DNA from: Akkermansia muciniphila
Lineage (GTDB): Bacteria > Verrucomicrobiota > Verrucomicrobiia > Verrucomicrobiales > Akkermansiaceae
Direction of reading: 5' to 3'
Assembly (NCBI GenBank): GCA_945888515.1
Contig: CAMDAD010000012.1
Coordinates: 27,549-91,548 of the forward strand
Length of the DNA stretch: 64,000 nucleotides
Part shown: positions 25,893-35,494 of the stretch, piece by piece
Layout of the letters: every line of letters begins with the position of its first letter
Position numbering within the stretch: position 1 is the stretch's first letter
Position numbers and translations under genes: made by a program
The notes under the pieces: model-generated
Database searches by the model: none
What the model was told of the DNA's origin: nothing
The model's input: the letters and a program-made list of their open reading frames with translations, nothing else

Positions 25893-27686
25893 TCATTGCG
25901 CTATCACGACGGGTGCATCGATCCATTTACCGTGTTCACGGATCAAATCGATGAGTCGTTCCACAGCTTCTTCCTCAGGAATATTGAATTTCACCGCCTT
26001 CTTGCCGACGTATAGATTGATTTTATTGGGTGCGCCACCGACGTAACCGAAATCAGCGTCTGCCATTTCACCAGGGCCGTTCACGATGCAGCCCATTACC
26101 GCGATGCGAACCCCTTTGAGGTGTCCGGTAGCCGCACGGATTTTTTGTGTGGTGGACTGCAAATTGAACAAAGTGCGACCACAACTCGGGCAAGCAACGT
26201 AGTCCGTCTTGAAAATCCTCACTCCCGCCGCCTGCAGTATGTTATAGGAAAGTCGGAAACTCTGCCCCGGAGCATTTTCTCCTTGGATCAATACGGCGTC
26301 TCCGATGCCATCGCAGAGCAGCGATCCGACATTGCGCGCCGCTACCAGCAGTGCCTCCTGAAAATCCACCTCACCCACTGCGGGCACTAATGTATCCTTG
26401 AGCAAAATGGGATGTCGCGAATCGATACGAGCCGCTAAGAGACGGAAGGCATGAATGACTTCCATATCGATGCCGTCGGCGACTGTCACCAGCACAGGAT
26501 CTGCAGCTGCTTGGAGAGACTCCACCGCTGCCGCATCGCGCGGATCGATCGCCCACACGCCGGATTTTTCCATGATGATCTCCGGCTTGAAATCCCCCAA
26601 GGCAGAAAACTTGTGCGCCACCGCATTCCACTTCTCCTGCGTGGTCACGACACGCACAGTCTCGCCGCCGCCCACGGTCACCCCCATCACTTCAATTTTT
26701 GAGCTACTACGTTTATCGTAGCTAAACGGATCATACGATAGTTTTTCCGCGGCTTCTGTATGTCCTGCGGCAGCGCCGAAGCTCCCATCTAGGAATGGCT
26801 TGACCAAGGCGCGCGCGACTGGGATTTCATAAACGGCATCCTCCGTGAGTGATACCCGCACGGTATCGCCGATACCATCCGCCAGCAGTGAACCCATGCC
26901 GATCGCGCTTTTGATGCGGCCATCCTCGCCATCTCCCGCCTCGGTCACGCCCAGGTGAATCGGGTAATTCCAATCGGAACCTTCTTTTTCCAAACGCGAC
27001 ACCAGCAATCGGTAGGCCTCGATCATCACCTTCGGGTTAGAGGCCTTCATCGAGAACACAAAATTATGGTAGTCCATCTCGCGAGCGATACGGGCAAACT
27101 CGAACGCGCTCTCCACCATACCCAACGGCGTATCGCCGTAGCGGTTCATGATGCGATCAGACAAAGAGCCGTGATTCGTGCCGATGCGCATCGCTCGCTT
27201 TTTCTCCTTGCATAGATCGACCAAGGGCGCGAATTCCTCGCGAATACGCTGCAGTTCCTCTTCGTATTGCTCGTCCGTATATTCACGAATCTCGAATTTT
27301 TTCTTGTCGGCGTAGTTGCCAGGATTGACGCGGATTTTTTCCACCCACTTCGCCGCCTCAAACGCGGCATCGGGCTTGAAATGAATATCCGCCACCAGCG
27401 GCACGATGCAACCCGCCGCACGCACCTCACGCGCGATATTTTCCAAGTTCGCCGCATACACTTTAGTCTGCGCCGTGATTCGCACAATTTCACATCCTGC
27501 CTGCGCTAGTTGCAATACCTCGGAGACACAAGCGGGGGTGTCACGAGTGTCCGACGTAATCATCGACTGCACACGAATCGGATGACCTCCACCAATTCCC
27601 ACATGTCCGACCATCACCTCGCGGCAGTCACGGCGTGCGTAATGAAGAAGATCAGGGCAATAGCGCAGGAGCTCGGAGGTGTTCAT
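25893..27686 (-). CDS. ispG: 4-hydroxy-3-methylbut-2-enyl diphosphate synthase, long form
   Basis: IspG (GcpE) is a [4Fe-4S] enzyme of the MEP isoprenoid pathway. The 597-residue form has the N-terminal TIM barrel (HPIRVQSMITSDTRD, then ADIHFKPDAAFEAA and RVNPGNYADKKKF). A central insertion domain of about 200 residues follows, found in the long IspG of plants, Chlamydiae, Bacteroidetes and Verrucomicrobia. The C-terminal iron-sulfur domain has cysteines in YVACPSCGRT and VMGCIVNGPGEMADAD. The ATG at 27686 starts the family N-terminus. TAGTTT eight bases before it and TTGCGC 18 further upstream form a likely leaderless promoter. Confidence 0.94.
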   Translation of the reverse strand: MNTSELLRYCPDLLHYARRDCREVMVGHVGIGGGHPIRVQSMITSDTRDTPACVSEVLQLAQAGCEIVRITAQTKVYAANLENIAREVRAAGCIVPLVADIHFKPDAAFEAAKWVEKIRVNPGNYADKKKFEIREYTDEQYEEELQRIREEFAPLVDLCKEKKRAMRIGTNHGSLSDRIMNRYGDTPLGMVESAFEFARIAREMDYHNFVFSMKASNPKVMIEAYRLLVSRLEKEGSDWNYPIHLGVTEAGDGEDGRIKSAIGMGSLLADGIGDTVRVSLTEDAVYEIPVARALVKPFLDGSFGAAAGHTEAAEKLSYDPFSYDKRSSSKIEVMGVTVGGGETVRVVTTQEKWNAVAHKFSALGDFKPEIIMEKSGVWAIDPRDAAAVESLQAAADPVLVTVADGIDMEVIHAFRLLAARIDSRHPILLKDTLVPAVGEVDFQEALLVAARNVGSLLCDGIGDAVLIQGENAPGQSFRLSYNILQAAGVRIFKTDYVACPSCGRTLFNLQSTTQKIRAATGHLKGVRIAVMGCIVNGPGEMADADFGYVGGAPNKINLYVGKKAVKFNIPEEEAVERLIDLIREHGKWIDAPVVIAQ

Positions 27687-27694
27687 TCGCAGAA

Positions 27695-27724
27695 AAACTA
27701 GCACACCCGCCCCCAACAGCGCAA
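27695..27724 (-). promoter_or_regulatory. Putative ispG promoter
   Basis: TTGCGC (27719-27724), an 18-base spacer and TAGTTT (27695-27700), then eight bases to the ATG. Confidence 0.4.
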
Positions 27725-27954
27725 TCTTTTGACTTGGATATTTGCGCCAGAGGACCAAGAGAGGAGAGCGCCTGCGGGAGCCTTCGAGGAGGAGGAACCT
27801 CTTGCACTTCCCACAAAACGTTATCGTCCGATGGAGAGCCAATATACCGAAGAAATGACCACATACAGAGCAACCGCTGCTCACCACTCGCGATGCAAAA
27901 AATATTCTTGATTGGGAAAGATTCATGGTATCGTGCGCAAGAACCCAAGCGCAA

Positions 27955-29715
27955 ATGACCCATCAACCACTCCAACTAGCGAAATTCCCTCGATTCAGTT
28001 GTCTCGTGGGATGTAGTTACCTGTGCTTGTCACCCGCAAGTGCGATCGTGAGCAGTTATGGTGGCACTAACATTTTCAATGGAGTCTATATCAACGATGT
28101 CATAGGTGCGAATGCCTTTTACCAACAGGGATTCGGCGGTCAACGGGTAGTGATTGCCAACATCGAGGCAGGAACGGTTTGGGGAGAACATGAATCCTTG
28201 CAAGGTCGGGTTACACGCACGTTGTCGGATCCCACGATTACCGGAACGCAATTAGGCCAAGTCGATTGGCATGCTACGTTTGTAGGACATGCGCTGGCGG
28301 GCTCAGGAATGTTTACCTATCAGGATGGCATTGCGCCGCTATCGCAACTCTGGTCAGGCGCGATCGCCACCTCATGGTCGGGCGCACCATTAGAGGAATA
28401 TGTTGGATCATTCAGCATCACTGATGCGAGCTTTCTCTATCCGTATCGCACAGCCTTGGTCACGGGAGTGAATGGAACACGAGCGGATGTCATCAATAGC
28501 AGTTGGGGGTTTGGTGATCCCACTGGCACGGCTGCGGAAACGATTGCGATCGATGCGATGTTGCGGAGCAGCGGTGCGATTGGCGTTTTTTCTGCTGGAA
28601 ATTCAGGGCCCTTGGGTAACACGGTGGGAGGACCCGGAAGCGGATACAACGGGATCACAGTCGGCGCGTTGACAAACACCGAACTGCGCCCGACCTACGA
28701 TACGGTTGCCGATTTTTCGAGCCGCGGCTGGAGCGATGCCTACAACCCGCAAACCAATGTGGTGGTGACCAATGCGCGTGCTACGATCGATATCGTAGCA
28801 CCCGGCGACAACCTCACGATGGCGTTTTATGGAGGTGTGAGCGGAGGGCATGTCTCCGGATCAGACCCTACTGCGGGAAGTGGTGAATTTTATATCCCCA
28901 ACATGGGGGGAACGAGTTTCTCGGCTCCGATCGTCGCAGGCGCTGCGGCATTGATGGTAGATGCAGGCAAAGCATACGGTATCGCGGAAATGACCCATCC
29001 CTTGGTGGTGAAAGCCGCACTCATGGCTGGGGCCACGCCTACGCAAGGATGGGATAATGGTCAACATTTCGATGGCGCTGTGATACGCACATCACAGGCG
29101 CTGGACTTGGCAGCGGGTGCAGGAGCTTTGAATCTGGAAAAGGCGCACTCGATTTATGTGGGCAATTCGACTTTGGTCGCGGGGTTGGGTTATTTCACAG
29201 ATGGATTAAACACCATGGGAGTCGCTGGCACGACAGGTGCCTCGAACCTCGCCGCGCGCGGATGGGACTTGGGAGCGATTCAAAATGGTGCGAATATTTA
29301 CACTCTGGCAGGTGTGATGGCCGCAGGAAGCGAGTTTTCCGCCGTATTAACCTGGTATGCGGCACGTGGATTCGATGTTTCTCTTTCCAGTGTGCAGGAC
29401 ACAGCCTTGTCCAACTTATCGCTAGAATTGTGGTGCCTCGATCAGAACCTCGGGCAGCGTATGGTGGGACGCTCTGAGTCCCCTTGGGGCACAAACGAAC
29501 ATTTGCGATTCACGCTTGCTGAAACAGGGCAATACCAACTTCGCGTTTTGTGGGAAGGACAGAACTATCAAACGGCTTCCAATCCCGATTTACTGACCGA
29601 ATATGGCCTGGCGTGGTCGGTCTCGGCCATACCCGAACCATCACTTGCCACGATTTTCAGCGTGTCACTCATGATTTTTTTCATGAAGCGCAATCGTCGC
29701 AGCGGTTGTCCGTGA
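27955..29715 (+). CDS. PEP-CTERM-sorted subtilisin-like (S8) protease
   Basis: An N-terminal signal peptide (ending near LCLSPASA) precedes an S8 domain. The His lies in DWHATFVGHALAG, the oxyanion Asn in GVFSAGNSGPLG and the Ser in NMGGTSFSAPIVAG. The segment aligned with the catalytic Asp reads VVIANIEAGTVWGEH, with Glu where Asp is usual. After a beta-sandwich region the C-terminus is a PEP-CTERM signal: IPEPS, a hydrophobic helix (LATIFSVSLMIFFM) and a KRNRRSG basic tail. The protein should be processed by an exosortase encoded elsewhere. An in-frame ATG 30 bases upstream, behind a weak GGGAAAG, is an alternative start. Confidence 0.85.
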   Translation: MTHQPLQLAKFPRFSCLVGCSYLCLSPASAIVSSYGGTNIFNGVYINDVIGANAFYQQGFGGQRVVIANIEAGTVWGEHESLQGRVTRTLSDPTITGTQLGQVDWHATFVGHALAGSGMFTYQDGIAPLSQLWSGAIATSWSGAPLEEYVGSFSITDASFLYPYRTALVTGVNGTRADVINSSWGFGDPTGTAAETIAIDAMLRSSGAIGVFSAGNSGPLGNTVGGPGSGYNGITVGALTNTELRPTYDTVADFSSRGWSDAYNPQTNVVVTNARATIDIVAPGDNLTMAFYGGVSGGHVSGSDPTAGSGEFYIPNMGGTSFSAPIVAGAAALMVDAGKAYGIAEMTHPLVVKAALMAGATPTQGWDNGQHFDGAVIRTSQALDLAAGAGALNLEKAHSIYVGNSTLVAGLGYFTDGLNTMGVAGTTGASNLAARGWDLGAIQNGANIYTLAGVMAAGSEFSAVLTWYAARGFDVSLSSVQDTALSNLSLELWCLDQNLGQRMVGRSESPWGTNEHLRFTLAETGQYQLRVLWEGQNYQTASNPDLLTEYGLAWSVSAIPEPSLATIFSVSLMIFFMKRNRRSGCP

Positions 29716-29842
29716 CGACTCTCTTCAGTCGATGAGCTTACTCGGCGAAATCGCGCCGAAACAGTTGCCTATTACGATGGCGAAGAGTCACAGGCAACAT
29801 TTTCTCCTTTACCTCACCCGGCGGCATTTTACGCTGTAGCAC

Positions 29843-32515
29843 ATGACTCTCAAACCCGTATTCGCTCTATTATTGCTGCTCTCGGCGGTTGGTCGCTGCA
29901 ATGATCCGATACCTGCCGCGCAAGAGCCTAAGATCGAATACATCCGCGTGACTGAGGACGATGAGATCGCACGCCTGCAAACCTCTACCGCCACGCTGGA
30001 AAAAAACGGTGTGCGCGTCGATTTGATTGGTGCCATTCATATCGCGGATCGCGCCTACTATGAAACGCTCAACAAGACTTTTACGGAATACGACAGCTTG
30101 CTCTTTGAAATGGTTGGGGGAGATAAAATCGCTGCGAGTGAAAAACCCATAGAGAGCGAGACGGAGGAGGAAAAAAACTCACTCTCGGGACTGCGTGATG
30201 TCTACGCCATGGTGGCGAAATTTCTCGGTCTTAGTGGCCAAGCGGAAGTCATCAACTACCAAGCGACAAACTTTGTCCATGCTGATCTGAGTATGGCGGA
30301 ATTCACCGAAAAACAAAAACAACGCAAGGAGTCTTTGCTGGGATTAGCGCTCAAAGCGGGAACCGAACCAGCAAGCGCCAAGGTAAAGCAACCCGACGCG
30401 ACGCGTCTGATGGCCGCGATGCTCATGGGCAATAGCAACATGATGAAGATGGAGTTGATCCACACGCTGGGCCAAGGAGACGATCAAATCTCGATGTTCG
30501 CGGGAGAGACAGTGATCGTCACCGACCGCAATGCGAAGTGCCTCGAAGTGCTGGATTCAGAGATCGCGAAAGGCAGAAAAAAACTCGGTGTGTTTTACGG
30601 TTCAGCTCATTTTCCCGACATGGAAAAAACACTGCTCAGCCGTGGTTGGCAGCGCACTGGCGAGGTCTGGCTGACGGCGTGGGAAGTACCGAAAATCGCT
30701 AAAAAGGATCCGCTATTTCCTTTTGGAAAAAAGTTCGCCAACCTCGATGCCCCCGCCACTGGCGAGTGGTGGAAACGCCCGAAAGCCAAGGGCAAGCAGG
30801 CTTGGTGGAATGAAGTGATTCTCGATGTGCCACGTGATCAAACTGTGGCGTTCGCCCTTTATACCATCGATCGCGGCACACTCAAAATGACTGGTCAGCT
30901 AGTACCATTGCTGCCAGAAGAATCACGTGAGGCAAGACTGGAAATTCAGCAAGCCGACGGCACATGGAAAGAAATCGCACGCAGCAAGGTCATAGAGCCA
31001 GGGTGGTCCGCCCACTTCCGTGTGGAGTCGTGGCACTCCACCAAGACCGTGGCCTATCGTGTGCGCCATGGCGAAAAATCGATGTTCGAGGGAAGCATCC
31101 GCAAGGACCCTGTCGATAAGTCTACCATCGTAGTCGCCTCGCTATCCTGCAACTCGAATCAAAACCGCGGCGCACGCTCCGATATGATCGCAAACCTGCG
31201 CCAGCAAGATCCCGATCTGCTGTTTTTCGCAGGGGATCAAAGTTACGATCACGAACAACACACCGCCGCCTGGTTGCTGTGGGGCAAGCAGTTCCGCGAG
31301 ATCATCAAGGATAGACCTACCGTCACGATTCCCGATGATCACGACATCGGCCAAGGGAATTTCTGGGGCCAGGGCGGCATCGTCGCCAAAGCAGCCGCTG
31401 GGCACGATGGCGGGTATTTTTTTCCAGCTTCGTATGTGAAAATGGTCGAGCGGTGTCAAACCTGGCACTTGCCTGATGCCTACGATCCCACTCCCATCGC
31501 GCAGGGAATCGGCGTGTATTACACCAACCTGCGCGTGGGTGGCATCGACTTCGCGATCATCGAGGACCGCAAATTCAAGAGCGGCCCCTCAGGCAAGATC
31601 CCACAAATGGGACCACGTCCCGATCACATCAACGATCCATCCTACGATCGTAAGTCCGTCGATCTGCCGGGCCTCGAACTGTTAGGAAAACGCCAAATCG
31701 ATTTCCTGCGTCAATGGAGCAGTGACTGGCGAGGCGCACAAATGAAGTGCGTGCTCTCGCAAACAGCGTTCTGCGGTGCGGTGCATTTGCACGGCAGCAA
31801 AAACAACCGACTACTGGCGGATCTCGATAGCAATGCCTGGCCTCAGAACGGACGCAATGCCGCGCTGGAAGAACTGAGACGCTGCCGCGCGGTTCACCTG
31901 TGCGGAGATCAACACCTCTCCGTAGTGGTGCAGCATGGTATCCAATCACATCGGGATGGTCCGTATGGTTTTACGAGTCCTGCGATTTACAATAACTACT
32001 ACGGTCGTTGGTGGAGTCCACTCCCAGAGGTGGCGGGAGCCAATGCGCCGCAGGGCAATCCTCTTCCCTGGGTCGGCGATTATACAGACGGGCTCGGCAA
32101 TCCCATCACCATGCACGCCTACGCCAATCCAAGCACGCACGGCGGAGCCACGGGACAGGATAACCAGCGCGCCGATGGTTACGGGCTCGTGCATTTTGAC
32201 AAAAAAGCCAGCACCATCACCTTCGAAGCCTGGCCCTATGAGGGTCGTATCAGCGAGGGCCTAAAACCCTACGCTGGTTGGCCGATCACGATCAGCATGA
32301 CAGACAATGACGGCCGCAAACCCGTAAAACAACTTCCCGTGCCGCAGGCCATACGCGACATGAAAGAACCCGTGATATCCCTTGTCGATGAAACCACGGG
32401 CATTCCAGTCTATACCCAACGTTTTCTCAAAGTCCCCGAAACTTTACCCATCTATCGAGAAGGAACATACTCCCTTCGCTTCGGCAAAGATCAGGCGACA
32501 ACAAAGGCGCCATGA
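29843..32515 (+). CDS. TraB/GumN-like and PhoD-like fusion protein, secreted
   Basis: An 890-residue exported protein (signal near MTLKPVFALLLLLSAVGRC, possibly a lipoprotein). Residues about 45-290 resemble a TraB/GumN domain: LIGAIHIADRAYYETLNKTF, SLLFEMVGGDK and GVFYGSAHFPDMEKTL. Residues about 340-890 are a PhoD-type alkaline phosphatase. This part has a beta domain, then FFAGDQSYDHEQHT, TVTIPDDHDIGQGNFWG, LLGKRQIDFLRQWSSDW, VLSQTAFCG and HLCGDQHLS, which supply metal-binding residues. A TraB-PhoD fusion is uncommon. A processing or phosphate-release role outside the cytoplasm is inferred. It is monocistronic. Confidence 0.8.
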   Translation: MTLKPVFALLLLLSAVGRCNDPIPAAQEPKIEYIRVTEDDEIARLQTSTATLEKNGVRVDLIGAIHIADRAYYETLNKTFTEYDSLLFEMVGGDKIAASEKPIESETEEEKNSLSGLRDVYAMVAKFLGLSGQAEVINYQATNFVHADLSMAEFTEKQKQRKESLLGLALKAGTEPASAKVKQPDATRLMAAMLMGNSNMMKMELIHTLGQGDDQISMFAGETVIVTDRNAKCLEVLDSEIAKGRKKLGVFYGSAHFPDMEKTLLSRGWQRTGEVWLTAWEVPKIAKKDPLFPFGKKFANLDAPATGEWWKRPKAKGKQAWWNEVILDVPRDQTVAFALYTIDRGTLKMTGQLVPLLPEESREARLEIQQADGTWKEIARSKVIEPGWSAHFRVESWHSTKTVAYRVRHGEKSMFEGSIRKDPVDKSTIVVASLSCNSNQNRGARSDMIANLRQQDPDLLFFAGDQSYDHEQHTAAWLLWGKQFREIIKDRPTVTIPDDHDIGQGNFWGQGGIVAKAAAGHDGGYFFPASYVKMVERCQTWHLPDAYDPTPIAQGIGVYYTNLRVGGIDFAIIEDRKFKSGPSGKIPQMGPRPDHINDPSYDRKSVDLPGLELLGKRQIDFLRQWSSDWRGAQMKCVLSQTAFCGAVHLHGSKNNRLLADLDSNAWPQNGRNAALEELRRCRAVHLCGDQHLSVVVQHGIQSHRDGPYGFTSPAIYNNYYGRWWSPLPEVAGANAPQGNPLPWVGDYTDGLGNPITMHAYANPSTHGGATGQDNQRADGYGLVHFDKKASTITFEAWPYEGRISEGLKPYAGWPITISMTDNDGRKPVKQLPVPQAIRDMKEPVISLVDETTGIPVYTQRFLKVPETLPIYREGTYSLRFGKDQATTKAP

Positions 32516-32579
32516 TTTGTGGCAGCGAGGGTTTCGATGATTTCGCGCGCTTTGCCAAAGCCCGTGAGTCCTGACTGCG

Positions 32580-33050
32580 CAAACGTCTCAAGTTGCCGCG
32601 AGAACTACCCCGCAGCGGACCACACCAAGCAGCAACGCGAAACTCTCCGTACAGTAGTCGTCAGCAACCGAGGCCACCGACAGTTTGTGGTGGAGCGACA
32701 AATTGGAGCGTCAAGATTGGTCTGGTCTGCGCTCGGTAGTCTCCGTCGAGTCTCACCGCGAGCAGGTTGGCAGCGGGGAAAAGAGCGTGCAATAGCGCTA
32801 CTGCCTCACCAGCCACGAACCTAACGTATCGCGGCTTGTGCAACTGATCCGCCAACATTGGTCGATTGAGAACCATTACCGTGCTCACAAAGACAACGCG
32901 CCACAGAATCTGGCGATGCCACGCGTGGTCTACCTCTCACTACTCAAGCAGGATACCACCCTCAAAGATTCACTGTGAAGAAAACGCTATAAGCCCGCAC
33001 TCGACGAAAAGGTCTTGGAAGCCACTCTGTTTACCATGAACTCAAAGTGA
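32580..33050 (+). pseudogene. Decayed ISAs1-family transposase (C-terminal part)
   Basis: Conceptual translation across frames gives DHTKQQRETLRTVVVSNRGH, LIRQHWSIENHYRAHKDNAP and QNLAMPRVVYLSLLKQDTTL, then LDEKVLEATLF. The order matches the ISAs1 C-terminus: strand, 'LirgHWgIEN' Glu motif, 'ApenLAllRrlaLNLLKqd' helix. Several frameshifts and stops separate the pieces, and the N-terminal half is missing. No intact gene fills 32516-33124. Confidence 0.72.
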
Positions 33051-33124
33051 GGGAGCCCCGTTTCTGTCAGCGACCATGTGAATCGCTACTTCACAGGCAC
33101 GGAACTTGCTGCTAAACATCGCAC

Positions 33125-34336
33125 ATGGTTGGGTTGATTGGCATTCTTACGTTTCTGGGCATTGCCTGGCTGTGCTGTGATCAAAAGAAAGCGATTCGCT
33201 GGAAAACGATTGCGATTGCACTGGGATTGCAGGTAAGCATTGGTGCACTGGTGTTTGGTTATCCGCGTGGGAGAGCAGCGCTTCAATGGGCCAGCGATCG
33301 TGTCACCGATGCCATTGGCGCGGGAAAATCAGGCGTCGATTTTTTATTCGGACCACTCACACAAAAAGACAACTCCGTCGGTTTCATCTTCGCCCTCCAA
33401 GTATTGCCGATGATCATTTTTTTCACCTCGCTGATCGCAGTGCTTTATCACATGGGCGTGATGCAGTGGGTCATCCGCTTGATCGGCGGTGGTCTGCGTT
33501 ATTTGTTAGGCACTAGTAGGGCGGAATCGCTCTCCGCGGCAGCGAATATTTTTGTCGGTCAAACCGAGGCGCCTCTTGTCGTCAGACCCTACATAACGCG
33601 CATGACTTCCTCGGAACTTTTCGCGGTGATGGTCGGCGGACTAGCCAGTGTGGCGGGATCTGTACTGGCAGGTTATGCGGCCATGGGTATCGAGATGAAA
33701 TACCTGCTAGCCGCCTCATTCATGGCCGCTCCCGGCGGCTTGCTGTTTGCCAAATTAATCAAACCTGAAACGGAAAAACCGCAGGAAAACTTACTCGCGT
33801 TTAGCGAGGACGAAGATCACCCTGCCAATCTACTCGATGCCGCCGCACTGGGTGCCGCAACAGGTCTCAAACTCGCGCTTAACGTCGGCGCGATGCTGCT
33901 GGCCTTCATCGGCCTGATCACCCTGATCAACATGTTGTTAGGGTCTCTCGGAGGATTGTTTCAGTATCCGAAACTGAGTTTGCAGTCGATGCTCGGTTGG
34001 TTCTTCGCACCCGTGGCTTGGCTGACTGGCATCGCCCCCGATGAAATGATGAAAGGGGGCAGTCTGATCGGACAGAAATTGATACTCAATGAATTTGTGG
34101 CATTTAGCGAGCTCGCGAAGTGGCAGAACGTTGTCAGCGAAAAAACACGATCGATTTGTTCGGTAGCACTGTGTGGGTTTGCGAATCTCTCTTCCATTGC
34201 GATCCTGCTCGGCGGCCTTGGCAGCATGGCACCAACCCGCCGCGCGGAAATCGCCCGCCTTGGTCTGCGCGCGGTACTGGCAGGCACGCTCTCCAATCTC
34301 ACCAGCGCGGCGATTGTCGGATTGTTTCTCCGCTAG
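33125..34336 (+). CDS. Concentrative nucleoside transporter (NupC/CNT family)
   Basis: The 403-residue polytopic protein fits the CNT family of H+- or Na+-coupled nucleoside importers. The N-terminal helices lead to [20 protein letters not shown]. The conserved core follows: [20 protein letters not shown] with the substrate-binding Gln-Thr-Glu, [37 protein letters not shown] and [13 protein letters not shown], then [21 protein letters not shown]. It is a single-gene unit downstream of transposase debris. Nucleosides imported here could feed DeoB encoded at 4.6 kb. Confidence 0.9.
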   Translation: MVGLIGILTFLGIAWLCCDQKKAIRWKTIAIALGLQVSIGALVFGYPRGRAALQWASDRVTDAIGAGKSGVDFLFGPLTQKDNSVGFIFALQVLPMIIFFTSLIAVLYHMGVMQWVIRLIGGGLRYLLGTSRAESLSAAANIFVGQTEAPLVVRPYITRMTSSELFAVMVGGLASVAGSVLAGYAAMGIEMKYLLAASFMAAPGGLLFAKLIKPETEKPQENLLAFSEDEDHPANLLDAAALGAATGLKLALNVGAMLLAFIGLITLINMLLGSLGGLFQYPKLSLQSMLGWFFAPVAWLTGIAPDEMMKGGSLIGQKLILNEFVAFSELAKWQNVVSEKTRSICSVALCGFANLSSIAILLGGLGSMAPTRRAEIARLGLRAVLAGTLSNLTSAAIVGLFLR

Positions 34337-34352
34337 TCTTGATGCACTAGCG

Positions 34353-34871
34353 TCATCCCTGATCCAACCATTTCATCACCGCCTTCTCCGCCTGCTCTAA
34401 TCTCGTAGCGCCTTGACCGGAAATGACATGATAATCCCTACCCGTGGCTTGGACGGTCGCAAGATGTTTTTGATACAATTCTTCCCTTCCCTCGCGCGCC
34501 TCGCGCAGCGGATCGAATTCCCAAGGCAAATCGGGCAGGCAAATCAGATAGACATGATCGCACTCGGCAACTGCCGCCTCACTAAGCCAAGACTCACAAC
34601 GCCCAAATGCCACATCACACCAGATGAGGAAATTTTGCAGATCGGTATCGTAGATAGCGATCGGAGCTGTCGCAGCTACTTTATCCTGTTGATAGGCCAG
34701 ATGCCCTCGAGCGATCTCATGTACGATAGTCTCGTCATAGTGCGGACCGTGTTTTTCCAGATAAATGCGCGCATATTCAAGTGCATACGGCAAGCGAAAG
34801 CGCGCCGCCAAGTCTCTCGTTAGCGTCGTCTTCCCAGAAGACTCCGGACCAGTGAGCACAATTCTTTTCAT
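34353..34871 (-). CDS. NadR-like P-loop kinase of the thiamine operon
   Basis: The 172-residue AAA/P-loop kinase has Walker A GPESSGKTTLTRDLAA at the N-terminus and IYDTDLQNFLIWCD, then HVYLICLPDLPWEFDPLRE, both typical of the ribosylnicotinamide kinase domain of NadR. Its ATG overlaps the stop of the PnuC-like permease gene by four bases (ATGA). In this TPP-riboswitch operon it more probably phosphorylates thiamine or a precursor to trap it in the cell. That is inference from context, and nicotinamide riboside remains an alternative. Confidence 0.82.
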   Translation of the reverse strand: MKRIVLTGPESSGKTTLTRDLAARFRLPYALEYARIYLEKHGPHYDETIVHEIARGHLAYQQDKVAATAPIAIYDTDLQNFLIWCDVAFGRCESWLSEAAVAECDHVYLICLPDLPWEFDPLREAREGREELYQKHLATVQATGRDYHVISGQGATRLEQAEKAVMKWLDQG

Positions 34872-35482
34872 GCCATTACCTCCTTCTCAGCGCGATGCCA
34901 TGACCACCAACCGTAGAAGCCTAAGATCAGGAAAAATCCATACTGCACCGCATAAATCACGGAGCCTTGTAGAAGATAAATCTGAATACCTAACACATTC
35001 ACGATCGCCCAGCAGACCCAATTTTCCATGCGCTTTTTCGCCTGGAGTAATTGCGCGAAGTAGCTCAACACCGTAGTGGTCGCATCGCGCCAAAGCAAAG
35101 CTGGCGATGTCATCCAAGTCAGATGTTGCGAAAAAAACTTTACACCATTTCCCCATAACAGCACGGCTAGGACCAATCCAAAAAGTAGAATCACCTGCTG
35201 GCGTCGTGCTAACCAGGTCGGACGGAACATTTCCTCCACAGAACCATGCTGAAGCCATACCATCCAACAATACATTTGTAACGGAATATACGATACATAA
35301 AGAATCCCATCGGATACTAAGTGAAAACGATTAAACGCCAGCCACGCCGAAATCATGGCCCACAGGATTCCCAACGGCCAACCGAGAATGTTTTGTCGCG
35401 CGATCAGCACTACACTCGACACCGCCAATCCCGTGCCGAGATATTCGGGTGCCTGACCGGCGAGAAATTCCTGCAGATCCAT
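34868..35482 (-). CDS. PnuC-family permease, predicted thiamine transporter PnuT
   Basis: The 204-residue protein has about seven transmembrane helices and the PnuC/SWEET-like architecture. LGWPLGILWAMISAWLAFN is an N-terminal family motif, NWVCWAIVNVLGIQIYLL carries the conserved Trp/Asn region, and YAVQYGFFLILGFYGWWSW is the C-terminal helix. PnuC-type proteins diffuse vitamins that are trapped by a kinase; the PnuT subgroup is assigned thiamine. It lies 12 bases behind the TonB-dependent receptor and overlaps the downstream kinase gene. Substrate assignment rests on the TPP riboswitch. Confidence 0.85.
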   Translation of the reverse strand: MDLQEFLAGQAPEYLGTGLAVSSVVLIARQNILGWPLGILWAMISAWLAFNRFHLVSDGILYVSYIPLQMYCWMVWLQHGSVEEMFRPTWLARRQQVILLFGLVLAVLLWGNGVKFFSQHLTWMTSPALLWRDATTTVLSYFAQLLQAKKRMENWVCWAIVNVLGIQIYLLQGSVIYAVQYGFFLILGFYGWWSWHRAEKEVMA

Positions 35483-35494
35483 GAATTTGATGCG

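Noticed and set aside
27729..27911. Small plus-strand frame between ispG and the S8 protease
   Set aside because: No conserved features and overlaps the presumed ispG promoter.
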